In this document: positions 1-4,899 of the stretch, in pieces
How the letters are laid out: each line of letters starts with the position of its first letter
How positions within the stretch are numbered: position 1 is the stretch's first letter
Assembly (NCBI GenBank): GCA_937910265.1
Contig: CALEPD010000295.1
Coordinates: 1-7,338, forward strand
Direction of reading: 5' to 3'
DNA length: 7,338 bases
DNA from: an uncultured Bacteroidales bacterium
GTDB taxonomy: Bacteria; Bacteroidota; Bacteroidia; Bacteroidales; P3
Notes under the pieces: generated by a model
What the model saw: only the letters and a program-made list of their open reading frames with translations
Databases searched by the model: none
Told to the model about the DNA's origin: nothing
Made by a program: the position numbers and the translations under genes

Positions 1-53
1 GAGGATTTTCCTGCTGTCAAAATGCATTCAACCTCAATGAAGGAGTCAATACC

Positions 54-874
54 GTGGAAAAGATCCGCCGCAATGAACGCATGAGCGCAATGATGAAGAT
101 CCTCTCCGGCGCGCCCAACCGCATTTTCACCCTGAGCTATTTCTGCGAGCTGTTCGGAGCCGCCAAGTCCACCATGAGCGAGGATATCGATATCCTGCGC
201 GACGTGGTGAGCCAGTTCGGCCTGGGCGAATTGGAGACCGTCACCGGCGCCGCCGGCGGTGTGCGCTACCGCACCACCATCCGCCGCGAGGACGCCCGGA
301 AATACATCGCCGACCTGAGCCAGCAGCTCTCCGGCACCAGCCGTGTGCTGCCCGGCGGATTCCTGTACTCCTCCGACATTCTTTCCACCCTGCGATTACC
401 AACCGCATGGGCGAGATCATGGCGACGGAGTACTACAGCCTGGCCCCCGATTTCGTGCTGACGATGGAGACCAAGGGCATCCCGGTGGCCTTTGCCACCG
501 CCAATGCCCTGGGCGTGCCGCTGGTCATCGCCCGCCGCTCCTCCAAGGTGTATGAGGGCAGCGCCGTGAACATCAACTATGTCTCCGGCTCCACCGGCCA
601 CATCGAGACCATGTCCCTCTCCCGCCGCGCGGTGAAGGAAGGCCAGCGCACCCTGATCGTGGACGACTTCCTCAAGGCCGGCGGCACCGCCAACGGCATG
701 GTGGAGCTCATGCGCGAATTCAATGTGGATGTAGTGGGCATGGCCTTCGTCATGGAGACCGCTACCCCCGCCAAGAAGCGCATTTCCGGCCACAAGAGCC
801 TCATGGTGCTGGACATCACCGATGACGACCAGCCCACCGCCACCATCCGCCCTGCGGACTGGCTCATGAACTGA
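54..874 (+). CDS. purR: PurR-type purine operon repressor, interrupted by a frameshift
   Basis: This is the Gram-positive PurR family (Bacillus type, not the LacI-type PurR of E. coli). These are DNA-binding proteins with an N-terminal winged helix and a C-terminal phosphoribosyltransferase fold that senses PRPP instead of catalysing. The first frame (54-461) encodes the winged-helix half, including the conserved AAKSTMSEDIDIL and LPGGFLY stretches. The second frame (open through 407-874) encodes the PRTase half, including NYVSGS and the PRPP-loop motif VDDFLKAGGT. The two halves join cleanly if one C is restored to the CCC run at 388-390, giving DILST-PAITNRMGEIM. The repaired protein would be 273 residues, close to the family length of about 270-285. 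The GTG start at 54 has AAGGAG at 40-45, 8 bases upstream. The missing base is either a sequencing/assembly error or a real inactivating mutation. Base composition is clearly GC-richer than the rest of the window. Confidence 0.88.
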
Positions 875-947
875 CACAAATGAACAACATTCTGCGGAGG
901 GGTATCCTTTTTGCCTCTCCGCGAAAACCTGTTTTGGGAGAATTGAT
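875..947. other. probable join between block A (purR) and block B (metG fragment)
   Basis: Base composition drops from strongly GC-rich to moderate across this stretch. The purR reading frame ends naturally at 874. The frame of the next gene stays open upstream of its ATG at 948 and there encodes Phe-Gly-Arg-Ile-Asp directly before Met (933-947). A similar F-x-R-I-D stretch is typical of full-length methionyl-tRNA synthetase just before the linker to its C-terminal tRNA-binding domain. I infer that metG was severed here and that the join lies between 875 and about 932. The exact base cannot be placed from one sequence. Confidence 0.5.
894..922 (+). terminator. hairpin after purR, possible terminator
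   Basis: GCGGAGGGG (894-902) can pair with CCTCTCCGC (914-922) through nine base pairs with one G-T wobble, around an 11-base loop. It starts 20 bases after the purR stop codon, where a terminator is expected. No good U-run follows on the plus strand (GAAAACCTGTTTT), so a simple intrinsic terminator is doubtful. The hairpin may be cut on its 3' side by the join to the next block. Confidence 0.35.
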
Positions 948-1352
948 ATGGAAAAGGAAATCGAAGAGCTGAACGCACTCCTGGGACCCAAGAAGGAATG
1001 GAAGGAAGACGAGGATCTGGACAAGGCAAATATCATCACAATTGACAAGTTTGCCGAAGTAAAGCTCCGCACAGGTGAAATCACAGCCTGTGAAAAGATG
1101 AAGAAGGCAAAGAAGCTTCTTAAAATCCAGGTTGACGACGGCCGTGACGGCAGACAGATAGTTTCGGGTATTGCAAATTACTACACACCCGAAGAATTAA
1201 TCGGAAAGAAGATTATTTTCGTGGCTAACCTTGCTCCCGCAAAGCTCTGCGGCGAGGAAAGCCAGGGTATGCTCCTTGCATGCGACGCAGGCGACGATGT
1301 GAGAGTGGTATTCCTTGACGGAGATATTCCCAACGGCAGCACAGTACGCTGA
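948..1352 (+). CDS. metG: methionyl-tRNA synthetase C-terminal tRNA-binding domain (likely 3' fragment of metG)
   Basis: The 134-residue product is an OB-fold tRNA-binding domain of the MetRS C-terminal/Trbp111/CsaA type. In MetRS this domain dimerises and raises affinity for tRNA. Hallmarks in order are ITIDKFAEVKLRTGEI (about 30-45), AKKLLKIQVD, RQIVSGIANYYTPEELIGK (about 66-84), the NLAPAKLCGEESQGMLLA core (about 90-108) and a DIPNGSTVR end. The first 25 residues are a charged helical linker. GGGAG at 936-940 sits 7 bases before the ATG, so a stand-alone start is possible. However, FGRID is encoded in frame just upstream, as expected inside full-length metG. The class I catalytic core (HIGH and KMSKS motifs) is absent from the window. 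I favour a truncated metG produced at the join; a genuine free-standing tRNA-binding protein is the alternative. Confidence 0.85.
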   Translation: MEKEIEELNALLGPKKEWKEDEDLDKANIITIDKFAEVKLRTGEITACEKMKKAKKLLKIQVDDGRDGRQIVSGIANYYTPEELIGKKIIFVANLAPAKLCGEESQGMLLACDAGDDVRVVFLDGDIPNGSTVR

Positions 1353-1364
1353 CAAAAACATCAG

Positions 1365-1398
1365 ACACCGCAAACACATAGCTGTTTGCGGTGTTTTT
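1365..1398 (+). terminator. intrinsic terminator after metG
   Basis: ACACCGCAAAC (1365-1375) and GTTTGCGGTGT (1384-1394) form a perfect 11-bp stem, extendable by one A-T pair, with a short loop and a TTTTT tail at 1394-1398. It begins 13 bases after the TGA of the upstream gene. This is a textbook Rho-independent terminator. Confidence 0.92.
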
Positions 1399-1476
1399 AA
1401 TTGAATTAAAGTTTTTCATTTTACTGCCGATATTACTTTTATAAGGGATTTTAATTATCGGTCAGGAGGCGGTGCA

Positions 1477-1788
1477 ATGCGGATACTCACGAACTTATCA
1501 AAAGCTGAACTCAATCAGCTTACAAGTCAGCCAACAGCAAAGGCTATGATTGAAAAGGTCAGATCTGAGGGCATATATATTCCTCAGGGTGACGCAAAGG
1601 CGGCGGCTCAGTTTGTCGCACAGCGGCAGAACGAAAAGCGTGCGGACAGCTTTGAGATTTCGGATAAGGGTCTTACCGCTTTGAAAAATTCAGTGCTTAA
1701 TAAACAGTCAGTACCAGCCGGAAACAAGGAAACCGATATGGCAGATTTATTGGAAATGCTTCTTGATAATAAAAACGCAGAGAATTGA
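1477..1788 (+). CDS. hypothetical small protein, 103 residues
   Basis: I do not recognise this protein. It is convincingly a gene: AGGAGG at 1464-1469 lies 7 bases before the ATG, and intrinsic terminators lie both upstream and at its end. The product is soluble and mixed-charge, with no membrane segment, signal peptide or Cys cluster. It has an Ala/Gln-rich helical middle (DAKAAAQFVAQRQNEKR, about 39-55) and a leucine-rich acidic C-terminal helix (MADLLEMLLDNKN). The TGA stop lies in the loop of the terminator hairpin, so the last codons form the hairpin's 5' arm. It converges on the DUF1492-type gene and shares that terminator. No strong promoter is evident in 1399-1463; TATAAG at 1440-1445 is the only -10-like string and it lacks a well-placed -35. 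The FlgM anti-sigma family was considered because of size and helical make-up, but no family motif is visible. Confidence 0.75.
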   Translation: MRILTNLSKAELNQLTSQPTAKAMIEKVRSEGIYIPQGDAKAAAQFVAQRQNEKRADSFEISDKGLTALKNSVLNKQSVPAGNKETDMADLLEMLLDNKNAEN

Positions 1789-1802
1789 TTCTCTGCGTTT
1801 TT
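1771..1802. terminator. bidirectional terminator shared by convergent genes
   Basis: AAAAACGCAGAGAA (1771-1784) and TTCTCTGCGTTTTT (1789-1802) form a perfect 14-bp stem around the 4-base loop TTGA. Both strands have a U-rich tail, so it can terminate the plus-strand 103-residue gene and the minus-strand DUF1492-type gene. The plus-strand stop codon TGA is at 1786-1788, in the loop. Confidence 0.92.
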
Positions 1803-1820
1803 TTATTATTTCACAGCTTT

Positions 1821-2252
1821 TCAGCCGCAAAGCTCTATATTTTCGCCGTGTATCCTTTCAAGGGATTCGATGGCCTTGTCGTGAAGCCTTGTGATGTGGC
1901 GGCGGCTGTAACCGACCTTTTCGCTTATCTTTTCCCAGGATTCATTCAGGATGTAGTGACGCTCGATTATTATGCGCTGGATTTCATCGTCAAGGGACGT
2001 AACCAGCTCATTTATCCTGATTTTTACATCAACGAGTCTGTCGATGTCGTCGTTGATTTCATTCTCAAGGTCCATGATTCTTGCGGTTGTACGACCCACA
2101 CGGTCTGAATATGTACCTTTTGAATGGCTTTCCGAAAAGGGTGATGCCGTCACCTTGGCGGCAAGACTGCGAAGCTCGGCTATCTGTTCAAGCTTTGAGT
2201 CGATTCTGTGATTTATGGCATAGTGCATGCCCAGCAATTCTCTTATTTTCAT
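1821..2252 (-). CDS. DUF1492/ArpU-like phage-type transcriptional regulator
   Basis: The 143-residue protein has a long N-terminal coiled-coil region (about 15-95, with RIMDLENEINDDIDRLVDVK) and a C-terminal sigma-70 region-4-like helix-turn-helix (about 105-132, WEKISEKVGYSRRHITRLH). A coiled coil followed by a sigma-4-like HTH is the pattern of the DUF1492/ArpU-like families. These are found in Firmicute prophages and integrative elements, where they are linked to control of late genes. AGGAGG (2258-2263 on the plus-strand coordinates) is 5 bases from the ATG and overlaps the TAG stop of the upstream zinc-ribbon gene, so the two are very probably co-transcribed and coupled. It ends at the bidirectional terminator. 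The family call rests on architecture and typical residues; the target promoter is unknown, and no structural phage genes lie in this window. Confidence 0.72.
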   Translation of the reverse strand: MKIRELLGMHYAINHRIDSKLEQIAELRSLAAKVTASPFSESHSKGTYSDRVGRTTARIMDLENEINDDIDRLVDVKIRINELVTSLDDEIQRIIIERHYILNESWEKISEKVGYSRRHITRLHDKAIESLERIHGENIELCG

Positions 2253-2261
2253 AATTTCCTC

Positions 2262-2474
2262 CTATACCGCAACGGGTTTCACGCAGTCGGTACAATATAT
2301 TTCTTTTTCTATCATGAAGGCATATTCGCCTTCTGCAAGTGTTTCGCCGCACAGGCGGCAGACAGGTTTTTTCTGAATTGTTCCGCAGATTCTGCATTTT
2401 ATATATATTTCATCATCATATCTGTCGGAATATTCATAAGCGGATTCTTCATTACATTCAGCGCATCGGTACAT
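2262..2474 (-). CDS. small zinc-ribbon protein with four CxxC motifs, 70 residues
   Basis: Starting from MYRCAECNEE, the protein has eight cysteines in four CxxC pairs: C4/C7, C27/C30, C39/C42 and C61/C64. This spacing suits two treble-clef or zinc-ribbon sites. The middle and last pairs, with the intervening GETLAEGEYAF segment, resemble a compact LIM/ribbon finger. Between the pairs are an acidic stretch (YSDRYDDE) and a hydrophobic hairpin (about 51-60). The frame is open upstream to 2546, but I chose the ATG at 2472-2474. AAAGGAG lies just before it, and the predicted promoter (-35 at 2560-2565, -10 at 2537-2542) would start transcription near 2530, downstream of any longer start. It is the first gene of a two-gene operon driven divergently from the repressor gene. 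The function is not known; a nucleic-acid or protein-binding accessory role is inference. Confidence 0.75.
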   Translation of the reverse strand: MYRCAECNEESAYEYSDRYDDEIYIKCRICGTIQKKPVCRLCGETLAEGEYAFMIEKEIYCTDCVKPVAV

Positions 2475-2486
2475 TATTCTCCTTTC

Positions 2487-2610
2487 GTTGCAAAATAGGG
2501 TCAGATTGAGAGGTGTTGCATTTTTGGGATAATTAAAGTATATCATAGAAAAAAGACTATGTCAACCCGATTTTGCAACAAAAAATATTTTTTTGAAAAG
2601 TGTTGCAATT
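2487..2610. promoter_or_regulatory. cluster of four TTGCAA-type putative operators between divergent promoters
   Basis: Cores on the plus strand are TTGCAA 2488-2493 (site 1), TTGCAT 2516-2521 (site 2), TTGCAA 2573-2578 (site 3) and TTGCAA 2603-2608 (site 4). Sites 3 and 4 are perfect 8-bp inverted copies (TTGCAACA/TGTTGCAA) with 20 bases between them. Sites 1 and 3 are inverted copies over 15 bases with one mismatch (2487-2501 against 2565-2579, ACCC[T/G]ATTTTGCAAC). Core-to-core distances are 28, 57 and 30 bases, close to one, two and one units of about 29. Site 4 is the repressor gene's -35, site 3 abuts the opposing -35, and sites 1 and 2 lie in the operon's leader. Binding by the neighbouring repressor is inference. 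Confidence 0.65.
2537..2565 (-). promoter_or_regulatory. sigma-A promoter of the zinc-ribbon/DUF1492 operon
   Basis: On the minus strand TTGACA (2565-2560) and TATACT (2542-2537) are separated by exactly 17 bases. This is a near-consensus housekeeping promoter. Its -35 element abuts TTGCAA site 3, and the predicted start near 2530 lies close to site 2. Strong regulation by the divergent repressor is therefore likely. Confidence 0.85.
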
Positions 2611-2631
2611 TTAAGACGAATAGTGTATAAT
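2603..2631 (+). promoter_or_regulatory. sigma-A promoter of the CI/LexA-like repressor gene
   Basis: TTGCAA (2603-2608) and a perfect TATAAT (2626-2631) are 17 bases apart on the plus strand, about 44 bases upstream of the repressor ATG. The -35 hexamer is itself the core of TTGCAA site 4, so a protein bound there would block this promoter, as expected for autoregulation. Confidence 0.82.
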
Positions 2632-2674
2632 AGTGTATGAAAAAGTCGATAAATGGCTGTGAAGGGAGAGTAAA

Positions 2675-3304
2675 ATGGACAACAGACACGAATTTCTGAA
2701 CAGGATGAGAACGAAAAGGCTTGAGCTTGGTTACAGCTTTCAGGACCTTGCCGACAAAACCGGGATGAGCAAATCCACGCTCCAGCGCTACGAAACAGGA
2801 AAAACCGGAAAGCTTCCCCTTGACAAGGCGGAAATCATTGCGAATGCATTACAGATTCCCATGGAAACGCTTTCGGATAATAAAAATGATAAGGTTCATT
2901 CCGAAACATTTACAAATGTTTTCAGTATACCTGTTTTTGACAGTGTAAGCGCAGGCTTCGGCAGCTATGCGGACAGCAGTGCGGTGGGAAGCAAGCCTAC
3001 CTTTCTTGTGAATGCCGCAGAAGCAGGCGATTATCTGTGGATAAACGTCAAGGGTGACAGTATGTCCCCTAAAATAGAAGACGGTGACATGATACTTGTA
3101 CGCAGGCAGGAAAGCGTTGAAAACGGCAGCGTTGCGGTTGTCATGGTGGATGATGAAGCCTTTGTGAAAAAGCTGAAATACGGCAAGGGCTGGATAGAGC
3201 TGCATTCCTTCAACCCCTATTATCCCGTCCGCCGCTTTGAAAAGCAGGAAACAGGCAGAATCTCCGTTGTGGGGATTGTAAAAGAGGTCTGCAAGAAGCT
3301 GTAA
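2675..3304 (+). CDS. self-cleaving CI/LexA-like repressor (XRE helix-turn-helix plus S24 peptidase domain)
   Basis: This 209-residue protein has an N-terminal XRE/Cro-CI HTH (about 8-62; SFQDLADKTGMSKSTLQRYE is the recognition region), a short linker, and a C-terminal S24/LexA-type autopeptidase domain (about 85-205). The cleavage site is visible as Ala93-Gly94 in DSVSAGFGS. The catalytic serine is S129 in GDSMSPKIEDGD and the general-base lysine is K165 in AFVKKLKY. All parts needed for RecA-stimulated self-cleavage are present and the length is normal. The HTH is XRE-type, not the winged helix of LexA, which points to a phage or mobile-element repressor rather than the host SOS repressor. 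GGGAGAG lies just before the ATG. It is divergent from the zinc-ribbon/DUF1492 operon across a shared control region. By family precedent it represses that operon and itself until DNA damage. Confidence 0.93.
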   Translation: MDNRHEFLNRMRTKRLELGYSFQDLADKTGMSKSTLQRYETGKTGKLPLDKAEIIANALQIPMETLSDNKNDKVHSETFTNVFSIPVFDSVSAGFGSYADSSAVGSKPTFLVNAAEAGDYLWINVKGDSMSPKIEDGDMILVRRQESVENGSVAVVMVDDEAFVKKLKYGKGWIELHSFNPYYPVRRFEKQETGRISVVGIVKEVCKKL

Positions 3305-3319
3305 GGCGAGCCGCCTTTG
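3302..3319 (+). repeat. direct repeat copy 1, TAAGGCGAGCCGCCTTTG
   Basis: An identical 18-base string recurs at 3406-3423, 104 bases later, and similarity continues imperfectly (GCAATTCCTGCC against CTAATTCCCGAC). Each copy contains a small palindrome, AAGGCG-AGC-CGCCTT. Copy 1 begins exactly at the TAA stop of the repressor gene, so its hairpin could act in termination or mRNA 3'-end protection. Confidence 0.8.
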
Positions 3320-3325
3320 GCAATT

Positions 3326-3374
3326 CCTGCCTTTTTGTAAATTCTGCTTTGCCAGAGCAAGGCAAAACGGCAGG
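3326..3374. repeat. nested inverted repeat between the two direct repeats
   Basis: CCTGCC (3326-3331) pairs with GGCAGG (3369-3374). Inside it, TTTGCC (3348-3353) pairs with GGCAAA (3361-3366) around a 7-base loop. The outer and inner stems are separated by 16 bases on the 5' side and 2 on the 3' side. No coding frame runs through. With the flanking direct repeats this resembles a small dispersed intergenic repeat of Firmicute genomes, but I cannot name a family. Confidence 0.45.
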
Positions 3375-3405
3375 GGAGCAGGATACTGCTGTATCGCACC
3401 CGTTA

Positions 3406-3423
3406 TAAGGCGAGCCGCCTTTG
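3406..3423 (+). repeat. direct repeat copy 2, TAAGGCGAGCCGCCTTTG
   Basis: This second exact copy of the 18-base repeat lies in noncoding sequence. With copy 1 it brackets a segment that can fold as a nested hairpin (3326-3374), and the pair looks like a duplicated or boundary repeat of a small noncoding element. Confidence 0.8.
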
Positions 3424-3450
3424 CTAATTCCCGACTTTCACAAGAAATAA

Positions 3451-3482
3451 TTAATCCCGCAGTTGCAAAACTGCGGGATTAA
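3451..3482. terminator. perfect 14-bp hairpin, probable intrinsic terminator
   Basis: TTAATCCCGCAGTT (3451-3464) and AACTGCGGGATTAA (3469-3482) form a perfect stem with a GCAA tetraloop. The plus-strand tail is AAGTTTCT and the minus-strand tail ATTATTTC, so it could serve either strand, and on U content better the minus strand. It is the last clear block B feature and may end either the repressor transcript or a lost minus-strand block B gene. Confidence 0.7.
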
Positions 3483-3540
3483 AAGTTTCTGTATGGCGGA
3501 TGCGTAAAGCATCCTGATTGATTTCTTACTTCTTGAGACC
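3483..3540. other. probable join between block B and block C at the truncated rhomboid gene
   Basis: The minus-strand rhomboid frame matches its family through GGLFGGL, then reads Lys-Lys-stop at about 3526-3534 where full-length homologues continue through several more membrane helices. Immediately beyond lie AT-rich noncoding sequence, a small hairpin (GGATGC/GCATCC, 3497-3513) and the Firmicute-style terminator. I infer that sequence from another genome begins at about 3526-3535. The last two codons and stop may belong to a lost block B gene reading toward the 3451-3482 hairpin. Confidence 0.5.
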
Positions 3541-3885
3541 GCCGAAGAGACCGCCGATGATATACGTTCCTACAAAATGACGCAGTGAATAGAAATCGAT
3601 AAAAATCTTACCGAAGACATACAATGCAATCATGTTCCACAATATATGGAAAAGATGCTCATGGAGGAACATATATGTAATGAGCGTCCATGGCCTTGTA
3701 GCAAAACGCGATAAAGATGCCGGCAGTTCAACAAAACCAAGTACACCGTTCACATATCCGCCAGCATTGAATAATACCGAAAAAACACCGATTAAAACGA
3801 CAATTATGGACACTGCGACATTTACATACACAAAGCGCTCGACAATACCGGCAGACTTTATTTTTTTTGAAAACTGCTCAAACAT
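3526..3885 (-). CDS. rhomboid-family intramembrane protease, truncated after its second membrane helix
   Basis: The 119-residue product is the N-terminal half of a second rhomboid-type protein. It shows a cytoplasmic N-terminus (MFEQFSKKIKSAGIVER), TM1 (about 19-40), a loop with FATRPWTLITYMFLHE (about 61-76), and TM2 carrying the H-x-x-x-N pattern H80/N84 (FHILWNMIALYVFG). The segment FIDFYSLRHFVGTYIIGGLFGG follows, then an abrupt Lys-Lys-stop. The helices expected to hold the GxSG serine and the catalytic histidine are missing, so this piece cannot be an active protease. Its ATG (3883-3885) overlaps the end of the upstream rhomboid gene by 8 bases, with AGGAGG inside that gene's last codons, which indicates translational coupling. 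The truncation falls where base composition and genomic character change, so an assembly join is more likely than natural decay. Confidence 0.82.
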   Translation of the reverse strand: MFEQFSKKIKSAGIVERFVYVNVAVSIIVVLIGVFSVLFNAGGYVNGVLGFVELPASLSRFATRPWTLITYMFLHEHLFHILWNMIALYVFGKIFIDFYSLRHFVGTYIIGGLFGGLKK

Positions 3886-4606
3886 ACGGACCTCCTATCT
3901 TTTTGCTTTTGCGCCAATACAAAATAAGAAACAACCCAAATAGAGCTCCGCCAAGATGAGCAAAATGCGCCACACCGTCATTAGTTCCTGCAACTCCAAG
4001 ATACAGCTCGATAACAATATAGCCAAGCACCACGTACATTGCCTTTATAGGGAACGGAATCGGGATTATGAACATGCGTTCGTTGGGGAACAGCATTCCG
4101 AAGCCAAGCAGAATCGCATAAATCGCGCCGGACGCACCTACGGTAAGCGAATTCGCTATCGCATTAAGTTCACCCAAAGGAGGATAAACATAATTCATGC
4201 CCTGGCGCAGCAATGCGCCCCCTTCGCGCACAACAATCTCAACATCTTGAGGAGCAATACCCGCCGCCACTTCGCAGAACCGATAATATGATATGGCTTC
4301 ATGCACAAGTCCTGCGCCGATTCCGGCAACCATATAATACACGAGAAATCTCTTCGGGCCCCACACAAATTCCAAGGCCTGTCCGAACATATAAAGAGCG
4401 AACATATTGAAGAACAAATGGGTGAGACTTCCATGCATGAACATGTAAGTGACAAACTGGTAGGGATAGAAATTATCCGACACCGGCGAATGCAGCCCGA
4501 GAAAAAAATCAAGATCAAAGCCTTTCTCTTTGGCCACGAATGACGCAAGGAACATTATCGCATTGATAACCAGAAGATTCTTGGTTACAACAGGTAATCT
4601 ATTCAT
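3878..4606 (-). CDS. rhomboid-family intramembrane serine protease
   Basis: This is a complete 242-residue polytopic protein of the S54 family. These enzymes cleave transmembrane substrates within the bilayer of the inner membrane. TM1 is about 10-25. The loop FYPYQFVTYMFMHGSLTH leads into TM2 with H63-LFF-N67, whose polar residues stabilise the oxyanion. The catalytic serine is S159 in TVGASGAIYA and the catalytic histidine is H217 in HFAHLGGALFG. A long insertion (about 103-150, IAPQDVEIVVREGGALLRQG) between TM2/TM3 and the GASG helix is typical of Bacteroidota homologues, as I recall them. The C-terminus is basic (WRKSKK). It overlaps the downstream, truncated rhomboid gene by 8 bases, so the two form a tandem operon. 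A Bacteroidota-type promoter lies about 40 bases upstream. Its physiological substrate is unknown. Confidence 0.92.
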   Translation of the reverse strand: MNRLPVVTKNLLVINAIMFLASFVAKEKGFDLDFFLGLHSPVSDNFYPYQFVTYMFMHGSLTHLFFNMFALYMFGQALEFVWGPKRFLVYYMVAGIGAGLVHEAISYYRFCEVAAGIAPQDVEIVVREGGALLRQGMNYVYPPLGELNAIANSLTVGASGAIYAILLGFGMLFPNERMFIIPIPFPIKAMYVVLGYIVIELYLGVAGTNDGVAHFAHLGGALFGLFLILYWRKSKKIGGPYV

Positions 4607-4646
4607 ATATCAAAAGTTTTTCAAGCCTATAGCAAAATACGTTCTG

Positions 4647-4680
4647 CAAAGATAATACAATCTTGCAAGCAAGACACAAC
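4647..4680 (-). promoter_or_regulatory. Bacteroidota-type promoter of the rhomboid operon
   Basis: Minus-strand TATCTTTG (4654-4647) fits the TAnnTTTG -7 element of the Bacteroidota primary sigma factor. A TTG at 4679-4677 could be a weak -33 element, at 22 bases spacing, slightly longer than usual. The predicted transcription start is about 35-40 bases before the ATG at 4606. Confidence 0.6.
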
Positions 4681-4899
4681 GGAATGCCATTAAACACTTT
4701 TATTTAAATTTCTATAACTACTTTTTGTTTTCTAAAGTATTTTTGAGGATGACAAACCACTTATATTTCGTATCTTTGAGTAATCCTCGAAGATTTACTG
4801 CACCCGCTGTGAAAAATATTGAAGTAAACTTCACATTTATGCCTTCAGCGAAGTTTAGCTGTGCTCGTTGCGTGTAAAAATAAATTTTTACCCACTCGC

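Noticed and set aside
407..874. Second purR frame as an independent 155-residue phosphoribosyltransferase
   Set aside because: It continues the PurR fold exactly where the first frame leaves it, so one gene with a missing base is simpler. The upstream part of this frame also encodes the expected PurR residues.
266..1084. Long minus-strand open frame of 272 codons across purR and the join
   Set aside because: It is antisense to purR in GC-rich sequence, where such open frames are common. It crosses the block join and has His/Gly/Val-rich low-quality protein with no motif.
2475..2546. Longer start for the zinc-ribbon protein
   Set aside because: The extra 24 residues span the predicted promoter -10 and the operator sites. 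AAAGGAG sits correctly before the ATG at 2472-2474.
2675..3304. Host LexA
   Set aside because: The DNA-binding domain is an XRE helix-turn-helix, not the LexA winged helix. The neighbouring genes and operators also fit a mobile-element repressor.
3302..3423. Two-repeat CRISPR-like unit
   Set aside because: There are only two copies, the spacing is too long for CRISPR (86 bases between repeats), the spacer is self-complementary and there are no cas genes.
4213..4548. Plus-strand and alternate minus-strand open frames inside the rhomboid gene
   Set aside because: They are shadows of the 242-residue rhomboid, with no ribosome sites or recognisable domains.
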